Positions 11,801 to 22,829 of a stretch of DNA of 64,000 nucleotides are shown in pieces (positions within the stretch are counted from its first letter, which is position 1; every line of letters begins with the position of its first letter). The translations under genes were made by a program, and so were the position numbers. Source of the stretch: Kryptolebias marmoratus. Lineage: Eukaryota > Chordata > Actinopteri > Cyprinodontiformes > Rivulidae. The stretch lies in assembly GCF_001649575.2 (NCBI RefSeq), contig NC_051439.1, positions 6,442,383 through 6,506,382 of the forward strand. The letters run 5' to 3'. The notes below the pieces were generated by a model. That model ran no database searches, had not been told where the DNA came from, and saw only the letters and a program-made list of their open reading frames with translations.

Positions 11801-14800
11801 TTTCCCTTAAAGCTAAGATCTGGTCTTAAAGCATACATTTATTGATTCTTTTTTGAAAAGTGTGGTGAATAATGTCTCTGAATTCAAGAAAAAAAAAAGA
11901 CAAAATCTACAGATTATAGATGATGTTCAATGATACAGGCGTTCTGTGCGATGTCTTACCTGGGTTTCTTTTACCAGCAGCTGTCTGTATTTATTCACCA
12001 TGTCCTTGGTGCGTTTTAGCAGAAAACCAGACATCGTGTAAAACTCCCAGTCCACTGTGGAAACAGACGACACGCTGTCAGATTTACTACAGACATAGAC
12101 TATGGGAAGGATGGACTATGACGAGTATTACTATTAAAAACTCTTCAGCAATAATTTGTGATTCAGAAGTCAATCTTCTGAAATCACAAATTAAGGAACA
12201 GGAAATTCAACAAGATCCAACGACAAAAACTGAAGCAATATTTAACATTTTTAATATTATTAACCAAAACTCACTGACCTAAATTGAAGTCCTCCTGAGT
12301 GGGCAGGTGACCGGCACAGGTGTGGTACGGCAGCAGACATTTAACAGCATCCTTCAGGGAGGTGAACGGCGGGTTTGTGAGTGGGTTCTGCACTGCTCTG
12401 TGGTCCGAACAAAGATGCTGTTGGAATCTAAAAGACAGGGAAAATTCTGGGTTAACGTGCAGTTTCATATGTTGCCAAGTCAAATCCGTTTAACTATTAA
12501 ATTAATAAAACAACAGGTTGTCATGAAAGTGCTATAAAATAATATTTGTACAAAAGAAAAAAGCAAAGGTAAAAACAACAGTAAATTTGGGAAATATTAC
12601 AAAAAGAACTAAACTGTGAACATTGCAACATTAAAAAATTTAATCAGCTCACAATGAGTTAAATATCAGTGAGAGCAAATGTGTTTTTAAGACATTTAAA
12701 AACGGGAAGTGAAGTAGCCTGTCTAATATTAGAAGTCAATTTGTTCCAAAGTTTCGGAGCCAAGAGTGAAAAAGCCTAATCTCCTTTGAGCTCCAGCCTA
12801 GTTTTCCAGACGTCCAGAAGCAGCTGATCAGATGATCTCAGGGACCACGAAGAAACATAAGGCTGAAGCAAGTCTGAGAGATACGATAGGGCAAGAACAT
12901 TTAGGCATTTAAAAGTCAACATGGGAAATTTAAAATCAATTCTGTGTGCACATGAAGCCAACATAGTGAGGACAGGACTGGTGTGAAATGTGCTCAAATC
13001 TGCATGTTCCAGTTAAGAGACGGGCAGCAGCATTTTAAACAAGTTGGAGGGCTAAAAGGGAGGCCTGAATGATCCCAACATAAAGTGCACTGCAGTAGAC
13101 AAGTAGGGTTAAAATAAAAGCATGGGTTAACAGCATTAATCTGTTTATTAAACTTGAAATCTAAGTCTTAAATTACCCCCAAATTGGTGATAGACTGTTT
13201 AAGAAGAAAAAAAAACTTCACTGTTACTGGTGGAGACTTTCAGATATTTATTAAATGTCACATGATGGGGTTTCTTCTTCTCTGACACTCATAAACCTAC
13301 CTTCATTTTGGCTGAGCCAGCCAATTCAGTTTATTAAAAAAGCAACAAACTGAACTGAATCTGAATAAATAAATAAAGATATATATATATATAATGTTGA
13401 TATCTGTACTTCTGTTATGCTTGCCATAGGACACAGGTGTCAAACTCCAGTCCTTGGGGGTCGCTCTCCTGCATGTTTTAGATGTATTCTTGCTTTAAAA
13501 CACCTGGTTTAAATGGATGACTTGTTGCCGTGCTCTTGGAGAACTTGATGGTTTGGTGAGGAGGTAATTAAACCATTTGAATCAGGTGTGTTGGAGCAGA
13601 AAAACCTAAAACCTCCAGGACAGCGGCCCTCGAAGCCTGGAGTTTGACACCCCTGCCGTAGGACATTTATTATTTTTTAATTGTATATCTGCATTTGTTC
13701 TTTGGTACCCATCCCTGTTTATCACGTGAGTCCCTTTAAACGTGTTAAGTGGTGACTGTGCTGTAAGTACAGGATGTTAGTCCCACCTGTTCCTACGCAC
13801 TGCTGGTGTGAGTCTCTCCTCTTTCTGCAGCTCCACAGGATCTGCCAGCTGCTGGACACACAACAATGTGTTCAAACAATGCATTTTCATAGAATTAACT
13901 CTTACTTGGTTGCATTTATTCAGGACTTATTTCAAACCCTGATATCTTTTTAAAAATTAAAAAAAAAAAAAGAATTCATTTACACTCACTGTGAAACTAA
14001 AGAGTCATAACACAACTGAACTACTTTTTTTCCAAATGGTGGTGTTGCACCTTTTTTCCAGTCTGCTTGTTGGTCTGACTGGAGGAACCCTTCACGGGAG
14101 CAGGGGGCTCTGCAGGAGACGGTGGGTGCACACTGAGAGTAAAGGTTTTACTCTCCACGGCCAAGGCAGCTGTGGGCTCTGATGAACAACACAGAGGTAC
14201 AAATCATACATGAGGTGGCAGAAATAATGCAGATGACTGAAGATTATAATGTCAGCAGTGATGTAGAAAACAGAATGGTATTTTAAACCTGAGAAAAGGA
14301 TCAGTTGAACTCACTGTTTTGTGGGAGCTGGTGGACAGCAAAGTTGTCTCCGTGGTTGGAGAGCGAAGCAGGAGCAGCTGTGAGAACAGTCTGCTGCTGA
14401 GGCACAGAGATACTGGGACACAGGGGGGACGGGCTGCTGCGGACTGAAGAACAACCTGACGCCTGATGTTGGGAAACCTGGACCTGGACCTGGGGAACTG
14501 AGGCCAGGACCTGGGTTGGAGGCTGTGAAACAGATGACTGAACATTCACCTGGGTCTCGACAAATGAGACCTGGAGCTGATGAGGGACTTGGTAATGAAC
14601 TTGGGGCTCAATGTGGGGAGCTGAGGTCTGGGAGACTGAAATCTCCGGTCCAGGTGGAGAGGAGAAAGCTGACGAAGCTGGTCTCGTGGAGTCCTGAATC
14701 TGAGTGGGGGAACAGATGAGCGGTGTGTTTTCAGAGTCTGAGGGATGAGGAGAAACTTCGTCCGACTGGTGTGACATCACCACGTGGTCCTCCTGTTCAG

Positions 14801-17800
14801 AGACTGTTCCGGTTTGAGGCTGGGTCTTTCTGCTGTCAGCCACCGGGGAAGTCAGCGGCTCCATCGGCACCACTGGCAGCGCTCCAACCAGTAATTTAGA
14901 TGGGACAGGAGAACTAGGTGCTCGCTGTGGCCACAGAAAAATCAAACAGTAGAAGTTGGATAAGTCTGACAGAATGAGCCAACTCCTGACACAAAACACT
15001 GAACTCTAAATTGAACTAAGCTGCTCTCTTTGCAAATATCTTGGTGGAGGGATTTTCCTAATCTAAACTGAATTTAACTCTAACTGCATTGAGGCACCAT
15101 ATTGTTTGTACATTTTTTAAGCTGAAGTTACCAGTCTGCGAAAACTATGCCTACAAATAGAACAATATCAGAATAATGTTCCTCAAAAGAAAATTGGAAA
15201 TACTTGGAATACCCCATCATCTACAGTATAAACAGGTTTTAAAACAACATATGTGCCCATTCACATGATGTCTTTTTACGGAAAGGCCTCGAATATTTCA
15301 GAAAGACAACCTTAAACCTCAGACTGCATCTATTACAACAGCATGGCTGCCTGGAGTCTAAGTTTTTCTCCAAAGAAGACCCAGGACTGATGAACAGCTA
15401 GAATCCTCCATCAGACCAGAATGGGACAACATTTCCTCTAAAACCTCCAGCAGCTGCTCTCCTCAGCTCCTGGATGTTTACAGACTGTTGTTAGAAGAAG
15501 AGAAGAGGCTTCATTGTGGAAAACATGGCTCTGTGACAACTTTTATTATCTGTCGAATTGAAAATGTTCCCTGGATGGGAAGCAAAATGTTTTCAATTAC
15601 AGATTAAAAGTGCAGTTGTTAGGGTTTTTTTTTTGTTTTTTGGATTTGCAATGTCCTGGATGACTGAGAATCTACACCAGCACATTGCCCTGCACTTTAA
15701 AAAAGAACACCCTAGGAGAAGTGCAGGAGTTTGAGAAGATGTCAAGGAAACTTGCAGACTACAGGACTTTGCTTCAGTTTGAGATGCAGCCAACAAAGAC
15801 TCATCCCCTACAGCATAAGACTCAACTCTACCATCAAAGGACAGAAAGCAGAAGAGATACGTCTGAAAGCTCAGAACAAGCTGCTTAGTGAGAGAATAAC
15901 ACAGATCCACTTCACCACTGACACCCTCTCGCTGCAAATTGATCCGACCTGCCAGAAGCTGTCAACTCTTCTACCTCACACTCTGACAGAAATGTTTTTC
16001 CTGATTTGTCAAAAAGGCCCAGCTTTCGCAGCTTCACAAAAGTAAGGAACCACAAAAGGGCAAATGACAGCAGGGAGGTGTTTCTTCATCACAAATCACC
16101 AGGAAGGAAGAGGAGGATGTCACCAACACAAATCTTCAGGATCAGTGGGTTAAAAACCTGTTGGACAGGATGCTGACACAGCCAGAGGAGGACGCTCTGG
16201 CAAAAGGACTGAATTTTTCAGTTTTTCCACAAGAAATATCGGTTGTGGAACTAATCACTGCCACTGAATCCACTATTAGGACAACCTGGCAGAAGCAGTG
16301 GCAGAACAACTGCAACAAAATAACAGCTACCCTCTCCAGTGCCAAGCCTCCTCCTTCAAATCTTACACCGCAGGAAGGGAAAGCATCGCTCAGCCAGGAC
16401 CAAAATATCACCGTTTAGCCAGCTGACAAAGGAGGATGGACAGTAGTCCTCTACACTATTGAATACCAGGAAAAAATAACTACATTACTGAGCGACAGCA
16501 CCACATCTATCCTCAAAAACTTGAAAATGAAAAAGTAATTAATCAATCATCGCATCATAGATTGTTTGCAAAATCCACGAAGTGGCTTTTCCCCAGATAT
16601 AAAGTTCAACATGTGTGTTTTTCAAAATTTTGAACATCATATTTTAAAATGTTTTTTGGTGATTCATACTCAGTTCTTTTACTTATTTGAAGTTACGGGG
16701 CAGGACAGGATAGGTCATCAACCACATTTGTCTACAGATTTATCACATCACTGGTCGGCAATGATCAGAACTGAAGGCACTTCCAACAGAGTGTCATTGG
16801 GACATAAATAAGTCTCCTCCATGGACACATTCTGCTGGTTTTAGCTCATTGATTCGGCCACTACTAACACCAGACCTCACCTGATCTTATTTAATGCAAG
16901 AAGAGCTGTGGCAAAACCTACTGTGTTCAGCAGTGGAGAATTACTGTTTAAAAATTTATTTGTTAGACTAAATTTAGAAGATAAATTATCAGTCAGACCA
17001 GACATGAACAGAAGAGAAAACTATAGACAGAGGGGAGATGTAAAATGGCCTATTTTCTGTCTACCTACACTTAGAGCCCACAGGTGAATCTTATTTAACT
17101 AATTATGTGGCTTCTGAAGATAATTGTTGGGGCTTTAAAGCAAAGGGGTGAATATACTGTATATGCACACACCACTTGTTCAGTTTTATATTTTTCAGAA
17201 TTATTTCACTTGAGTTTTTTCGCCCCCGATTCAACTTTGTTAATTTGGAGTGTTATAGTAGAATTATTACTTCAAATCATTACAGAAATCTAATCTTGAA
17301 AGCTGTGTACCTGTTTGTCTATTTATTCATGTAGATGCTGAAAGTTATAGCTTAAACATAGCCATTGATAATTTAGTAGAGTCAATTGTTTTTATCCAAA
17401 ATATCCACAAACCTACTGTTTCTCTTCATCATACTCTTGATTTGGTTCCCCTTAATTATTATCCCCATTTTGGCCACAGGAGAGTTAAGAAACCCGATCT
17501 TGATTCAGGAGCTCTGGCCAATTATAGACCAATATTTAGTCTTCATTCATATCAAAAACTCTAGAGAAAATAGTTGTAAATCAATTGTGTGAACATCTGG
17601 ACAGAAATAATCTGTTTAAAGCGTTTCAGTCGAGGTTTAGAGCTCATCATGTGAGGATCTGAGTTATTTTTTAAGTTTCTTTTGTATTGGGTTTATCGTT
17701 TCCTGTCTCTATAGTTCTGTTTTATTTCATGTTTTCCCCTGTTTAGTTTTATGTTAGTTGGTGTTTTGCTTCCTGTGCCCTCTGTGTTCCCTGTCATCAT

Positions 17801-20800
17801 TCACTGTTCCTCTGCTCGTTACTTGTCAACCACCCACACCTGTCCCTTGTTAGTAATCAGTCACCTGTTTCCACTTACTCATTACCCTCAGCTTTAAAAA
17901 CCTGTTCATGTCCATCCACTGTGAAGAAAATATGGGTGTGTGAGATTTGCAAATGACTGTATTCTGTTTTTATTTATATTTTACACAAAGTGAGAACATT
18001 TTTAGGGATTGTATATCTCAGTGGTTCACAGAACGATCACAGGGGTTCTTCGTTTCCTCGCTTGAGTCTCAGAGACTTGCGGTCTTGTTGCTTGAATTTT
18101 GAACATAATGTGTACAGTCCAGATTATGATTTTACAAGCCATGCACAGGAAAATAGGCCGTGATTTTCAAAAACTGGCTGCTCAAAACACAGTCGCACGG
18201 CTCGCTGGTCACTTGGTAGCAAACACTTGAAATCCAGTGAGACTGAAATGAGAAAAGTCACCAAGTTTCTCAACTTTCTCTTAACTTTGAGTCACCAATT
18301 AACCTCCAACAGATGAAGCCCAGTGAGATACTACCATAACTCTAAAGCCTACTTGCTCTGAACTTCAGTGTTTAAAGCTTAAAGCCACACAGTGACATTA
18401 TAAGAGAAATATGCATATTGTTATTAGTAGGATATATCACTAGGATATCATCACTAAATAAAAACAGTAAATGCAGAAGCACTGACCTGTTGCAAATGTT
18501 GCATAAAGTCCTGGTTCTGACTCATCGACTGGGTAACCTCCTCCAGAACTTGGTTCATGTCTGCTGGGGGCATCAAAAGTTTGGGTACCTCTACCGCTGA
18601 ATTGGGGGCAAGGGGGGGCTCAGGTGGAGGCTGTAAAACTGTGACTACAGGAGGAGGTGAGGACTGGAGTCTTGCAGAGGCGGGCCGTACAGAGACATGT
18701 TGGACAACATGTCCAAAGGGCTGGAAAGGGACAAATCCTAGTCAAACAACAATGACACAAAGTTCTGTCTTCGTATTTGTTTACATTGTACATCAGGTTT
18801 CGGTTCTTAAGGTTTAATGTTGTGTTGCATTAAAGTTTAAAGCAGCAAGATCATTTTCTAATTAATAAAAGGCTGGATTTGTCTGCATTGGTCCTAATTG
18901 AATGGTGATTTCAGTTCAGTCTGTTTTCTTTTTTCCTCTATAATTCAGTATAACTCTACTGTGAATTGGTGCTACACAAATAAGCTGAAATAAACTGAAG
19001 TCATGTGAAACAACAGCTGAAATGCAAAAAGAAAATTTCAAAGTAAACAACTGAAACTCATCACTGGTTGGGATGAGACTCTCAGAGGTACTGTTTGTTC
19101 ACATGCAGCTTTGCAAATCTAAGATGTGCTGTTCTGTTTAAAATGAAGAGGCTGCAAGTTATACTTAGCATTTAGCAGTTTTTTTACTATAGCACAGTCT
19201 GAGCTGAAGGTGTTGATTTGCCCATTCCTTGGAAGATTGGTAAATATCTTGAATGTTATTGCATTTGTGAGTATTTCATAAAATGTGGAGACAGCGATGT
19301 ATTTCAAGTTGAGAATGCAACGATAAAGCTAAAATTTCACATGGACGTTTTTACTACAAAAAGAAGTTTGATTTCAATTCAAGAAAACCTACAGTAGGAG
19401 TAAGTCAGAATTTAATCTACAATAACTGATGCTTATCTTTCGTGGGTCCATCCAGAGCAGTGTGAGCTTACCTGTTGGAGCTGGTGGAAAGGTTCCTCAG
19501 AGCTGCTTCTGTCATCTGGAACAGGCCTTTCAGGCAGCAGGACCACCGAAGCCCGCTGAAGGCTCACCTGGCCTTCTGTCACTCCTGCCTGTGGAGCAGG
19601 GGGGGCCTGGGCAGCAAATGGCAGTCCCTGAACAACCGATGGGCCATTAACAATAGAGATGGAAGTAAGATCTGGGGGAAGCACACCTGAACTGTTGATC
19701 AAGGTAATGTGGTTTCCGAGAGCAGGACTGTGGACCAGCGTAGCTTGTGGTCCCTGCCCTCCTGGAGTGTAAGCTCCAGCCAGCTGTGCTGGCATCTGGA
19801 AGACAGTAGCAGGAGCTGACTGGAGCTGTAAATGCCCAGAAAGCACAGTGGCCTGGCGGAGTGCTAGCTGCCCTGTAGGAGTGGTAAAGACTGGGCTGAA
19901 GTTCAGCTGTCTTTGGGGTACAGTTAGAATCTGAGAGCTGTCTACGAGCTGCCCAGCAGAGGGAGCCATGCTGTGAACGGGAGGGCCTTGGTGACTGGGG
20001 GTGAGCAGAGGTGGTGCTGCTCTGGCAGGCTGGGCGATTGTAACAGGAGACTGGCCTGGAAGAAGAAACTGGTTCTGACCTTGGAAGAGTCCCTGAGGCT
20101 GGAGCACAAAGGAGCTCCCTTGGTTGACCAGCTGGAGGCTAACTGGTTTAGAGAGCTGCTGCTGCTGTTGGGCTACAGTCTTTTGGCCTGGAGCTTGAGA
20201 AAGTAAAATATTAGACGAGGCAGTCCCAGGGACAAACGTAAGACCAGGAGTGGGTTTCTGCCCTGAAGGCTTTGGGGTGATTTGAACCAGTCTGGGCTGA
20301 ATGCTGATGGGCAGTTTGGGTTGGATAGGAAGAGGGGCGCGCTGTAAAACAAGGCCTGGTGCTGGTACTGCTGCGGCTCTCAGTGTTGAAGTAATAAGGG
20401 GGCGACTTGTGACACTGGGCACAGCCTTGTGTAGAATCATATTGGAGCCTTGAGCAGGACTTAAAGAAAAGGAAGCGTCTGAAGATGGAGCAGGAAACAC
20501 ATTCCCAGGGAGTAGTCCCATCAGCTGAGGAGGGGCAGCAGGTTTTAGAGATGGGCAACCTGGCCCAACAGCCAGTAGGGAGGGCTGGGGAGGCTCCACT
20601 GCTGCTTGGGTATCTCTGGGCACTATTGAAGGAACGGGCAGAGTCACAGACTTGGATATGAAGGGCAATGTGGGTGGAGAGAGGAGAGGGGCTGGTGAGT
20701 ACAGGGACAAACTATCCCCGGTTTGTGCCAGGCCAGCTTCAAGAGCCATGGTCTGCTCTGTGATTTCTGCTTCCTGCAGGCTCTGCTGGAGGATATCACA

Positions 20801-21642
20801 TGCCACCTCCACCTCCCCCGCTTCATCCGCTTCCCTTTTCTTTTCCTCACATCCAGTCTCCACAGGTGGCCCATCCTGCACAGCCTGTGGGTCCTCTCCA
20901 CCTTCTGGGGATGACAGGAGGGCCTCCTCCAGAAAGGACAGATCCACACACCCAGGTGGAGGCGTGTCTGGGGAATCCCTGTCGTCTCCCAGCAAAGAGA
21001 CAGGACTCTGGGAGACAGAAAGAGACACACAGACAACAGAGGAGACAGCAGGAGAATGGCGCAGGGGGACTGTGTGATTAGTCAGAGTTAACAGGATGCT
21101 GTTTCAGAAAGAAAAAAAGAGAGAAAAACAACATTCTCCTGTGGGTAAATGCTGCTGGCTGTGTATCCAGACACTCACCGGGGCATCTGTGAAGAGGGAG
21201 GGCTCCCCAGAGGAGGAGTTAATGAGCAGATCTTCAGCTTGCAGCTGGTGGGATAAAAATCAGGCCATTTTAGGTTGGGGTTGTTTGACTGTGGTGAAAA
21301 GTGCCGACAGTATGACTATTTCTCGCTGTCAGAACACCTACACGCGTTTCTCATGACTGGGTGCCAAGAAATATTTGCAGCTCATTTTTATTATTGATTT
21401 TTTTTCCCCCAAGTCTGTTTTACTGTAAGGCGACTGTTACCTCATTGGTTCCATGAAGGAAGTCGTTCAGGGCTTGGGGGTCACTGCAAAAAGCACAGAA
21501 CTAAAATGAGTTAAACCCTTGTGAAGGAAGGGATCCCATTAAACTTCTGTTCAGTTCATTATGCTGTTTAGGAACAGGAAAAAAAGGAATCAGAAACTCA
21601 CCACAAAACATCAAGTAGACAAGTCCCATCTTCATCCTCCAT
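8874..21642 (-). CDS. bicra: BICRA-family GLTSCR1-domain protein (ncBAF subunit), complete coding region
   Basis: Twelve coding exons on the minus strand, in transcript order: 21642-21602, 21483-21441, 21244-21179, 21007-19472, 18720-18487, 14924-14315, 14178-14051, 13851-13787, 12427-12279, 12054-11960, 10589-10487, 9574-8874 (3771 nt, 1256 aa). All phases join. The first three exons encode MEDEDGTCLLDVLCDPQALN and the HGTNE segment, the conserved BICRA/BICRAL N-terminus. The large exon is Gln/Pro/Ser-rich and includes QGQNQFLLPGQ and the CDILQQSLQEAEITEQT helix. The GLTSCR1 domain is at about residues 929-1010 (FTSLKDAVKCLLPYHTC to SPSAEMVMLERLF). The C-terminus has LKTYHSSSRG...TIKQE and SEHLQSAIDSILELQ, which fit BICRA better than BICRAL. 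Family members bind BRD9/SMARCD in the nuclear ncBAF remodeller. One donor (exon ending 14051) is the weak AAG|gtgcaa. The protein is shorter and more divergent than human BICRA; a third ohnolog is possible. Confidence 0.93.
9575..10486. other. bicra intron, nothing recognised
   Basis: Intron between the last two bicra coding exons. A minus-strand frame of 108 codons at 9662-9988 has no family I recognise and is most likely chance or an old repeat. A short ATT trinucleotide run lies at about 10120-10134. Confidence 0.5.
10590..11959. other. bicra intron with a weakly recognised repeat near 11460-11770
   Basis: Mostly unremarkable AT-rich intron. At 11657-11700 the phrase 'agtttcattaaaatctgt' followed by 'ggttca' recurs at 47751-47780, which shows that at least this part is a dispersed repeat. 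Nothing else is recognised. Confidence 0.45.
12600..13130. repeat. Dispersed teleost repeat, same broad type as at 1-500
   Basis: A non-coding block within a bicra intron with the order 'ttgttccaaagtttcggagc', 'gacatttaaaagtcaac'-like and 'gggcagcagcatttta' motifs that parallels the block at the left edge of the window. It contains no intact frame; a 73-codon minus frame is incidental. Class not assigned. Confidence 0.5.
13433..13656. mobile_element. hAT-type MITE with 8-bp target duplication
   Basis: Terminal inverted repeats start caggtgtcaaactccag on the left and end ctggagtttgacacccctg on the right. They are flanked by cataggac (13425-13432) and cgtaggac (13657-13664), an 8-bp duplication with one difference. 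An 8-bp duplication and a CAG..CTG end fit the hAT superfamily. The interior is about 220 bp with no coding capacity. It lies in a bicra intron 130 bp from an exon. Confidence 0.85.
15180..15565 (+). mobile_element. Family A DNA element, internally deleted copy
   Basis: Shares the segments 'aataatgttcctcaa', 'cctcagactgcat', 'cccaggactg.tga.cagcta' and 'cctccagcagctgctctcct' with the fuller copies at about 23800-24720 and 46175-47310, in the same order and orientation. The part between the first two segments is shorter than in the other copies, so this is a deleted derivative. It lies in a bicra intron. Confidence 0.65.
15690..16545 (+). mobile_element. Penelope-like retroelement fragment (degenerate)
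   Basis: Translation in shifting frames gives the conserved N-terminal part of fish Penelope-like proteins: EDALAKGLNFSVFPQEI, VELITATESTIR, AKPPPSNLTPQEGKASLSQD, then across a stop PADKGGWTVVLYTIEYQEK at about 16420-16475. The upstream part (15730-16060) continues as a degenerate N-terminus. Stops and frameshifts make it non-functional, and the reverse transcriptase and GIY-YIG parts are missing. It lies in a bicra intron. Confidence 0.7.
17360..17655 (+). mobile_element. L2-type LINE reverse transcriptase fragment
   Basis: Encodes, with frameshifts, a linker and the first RT motif of an L2-clade LINE: a TVSLHHTLDLV-like segment, then DSGALANYRPIFSLHSYQK and an EHLDRNNLFKAFQSRFRAHH-like stretch. 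The LANYRP(I)S.LPF.SK motif is characteristic of this clade. It is broken by stops and cut at about 17655, where a different repeat begins. Confidence 0.7.
17656..17925. repeat. Dispersed repeat shared with 27725-27905
   Basis: The T-rich stretch containing 'cttttgtattgggtttat', 'cctgtcatcattcac' and 'atcacttgtt'-like segments recurs in the same order at 27725-27905, and its reverse complement is recognisable at about 26990-27180. At least three copies in the window show that it is a mobile or dispersed family, but no end repeats or coding part are clear. Confidence 0.6.
17930..18005 (+). repeat. Family A terminal fragment
   Basis: The phrase 'gtgagatttgcaaatgactg' plus 'ctgtttttatttatattttacac' matches the right end of the family A copies at 24630-24700 and 47225-47280. 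Only the terminal ~75 bp are present here. Confidence 0.6.
18020..18330 (-). mobile_element. Family B inverted-repeat element, reverse orientation
   Basis: The reverse complement of 18130-18230 reads 'gactgtgttttgagcagcca' followed by 'gaaaatcacggcctatttt', which matches 34055-34115 closely. The segment 'gcttgaattttgaacat' at 18090-18107 is the reverse of 45655-45675. This makes it one of three copies of a non-coding family defined best by the copy at 45231-45815. Confidence 0.6.
18880..19000 (+). repeat. LINE/SINE tail-like fragment
   Basis: Contains 'tgtgaattggtgctacacaa' followed by 'ataagctgaaataaactgaa', the tail pattern common to many teleost retroposons ('...ggcgctatataaataaa...'). 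Related tails are at 22130-22255 and, reversed, 53380-53630. The body of the element is not recognised. Confidence 0.5.
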
Positions 21643-21647
21643 GTCAG
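21602..21647 (-). promoter_or_regulatory. bicra: bicra start-codon exon: acceptor, short UTR and ATG
   Basis: On the minus strand a pyrimidine-rich acceptor (ctcttcttctcag) is followed by just five nucleotides, CTGAC, and then ATG (21642-21640). The start is therefore almost at the 5' end of its exon, which forces one or more upstream non-coding exons. The ATG is chosen because MEDEDG matches the start of the BICRA family. Confidence 0.8.
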
Positions 21648-22129
21648 CTGAGAAGAAGAGGAAGTTAATTTTACTTATGATGTTTGAACTACTTGAGAAA
21701 AATGTGTATTAATATTATTTAAAGGAAACAGTCTACAGATTAGGGTTAAAAGTATCTGAAGAAATGTTCATGCCTTATCCACATCACCAGATAATGTGAC
21801 ACTACATCTTTCTAATTTAGTAATTTCTCCCTTTTTGTTCTTTTTTCTTTTAAAATTGTATTTGATCAAACATGCTACGTTTTATGGCTCTTATATTAAA
21901 ATATTTTACTTGCCATCTTCATTCTCTCTCTACTTATATATGTAGTTGAAATTATTGCTGCCATTAACCCTGTGCTGTTTTTGTTCCCATAGAAACTACA
22001 CCTGGACCACTTCATGTCTGTCTCGATTCGACACCATCAGCTGGTTTTATTCGAGCGATAACTTCTATTAAATTGGCATTTTATAATGAACTGAATGTGA
22101 ATGTGTTGTATGATAATAAGAACTGAATT

Positions 22130-22255
22130 AACTGTAATTATTTTCAAATCTGGATCTGAATTGGATTCATGATCTGAGCTTGTCTTAGTTTCTTTGTACA
22201 GTGCCCTGAGATGACTGTAGCTGTGAAATGGTGCTATATAAATAAACTGAGCTGA
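22130..22255 (+). repeat. LINE/SINE tail fragment
   Basis: The phrase 'cagtgccctgagatgactg' and 'aaatggtgctatataaataa' is the standard 3' tail of a large group of teleost retroposons. The upstream body is not recognisable. It lies in the bicra 5' intron. Confidence 0.6.
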
Positions 22256-22829
22256 ATTCTAAGAATAATCTCTAAATACTCCTAGTGTTTGTAGATGAAA
22301 ATAATACGCCGAACGAATACAAGAAAGTATGGTTTGCCCTGCTGGAATAAAATAAAGCAGCTCATTTTACTGAAGCTGCACATAAAATCTTTAGTGTCTC
22401 GTCACATTTATCAGTAATTTATTTTACTGAGTATCTTTGTTTTAAGAACAATGGGATTATTTACAAACTAAACATATCTTGTAGCTTTGTCTTACTCAAA
22501 TCATGTCTGTTAGGAATAATTCAAATAACTTCAATTCATTGATTTGGGTTGGGCACTTCTTAATTGTTTTAAGATCTGTCCTTTAGTGCAAATAATCAAA
22601 AAAAAACAAACAAATGTCCTGGATGTGCGCTTCAGCCTCTTGAAAAGTGATTACTTTTCAGTAAAACGTTCATTTCTTTAGCCCCCATTTAGTTAAATCA
22701 GATCAAGGTCAAATCAAATTTCCAACTTTGATCAGCCATGATCTACAGACACTGATAAGATTATCTGTCCCCTTTTGATAAAGAAAGAAAGAAAAACAAA
22801 AGTCACTGAAATACCCTGAAACAATGACA

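Noticed and set aside
18595..18615. Apparent in-frame stop in bicra exon 18720-18487
   Set aside because: This came from miscounting a run of seven C residues on the minus strand; with the correct count the frame is open through the exon.
20652..21077. 141-codon plus-strand ORF opposite the large bicra exon
   Set aside because: It overlaps well-supported bicra coding sequence in antisense; a long GC-rich exon creates such frames by chance.
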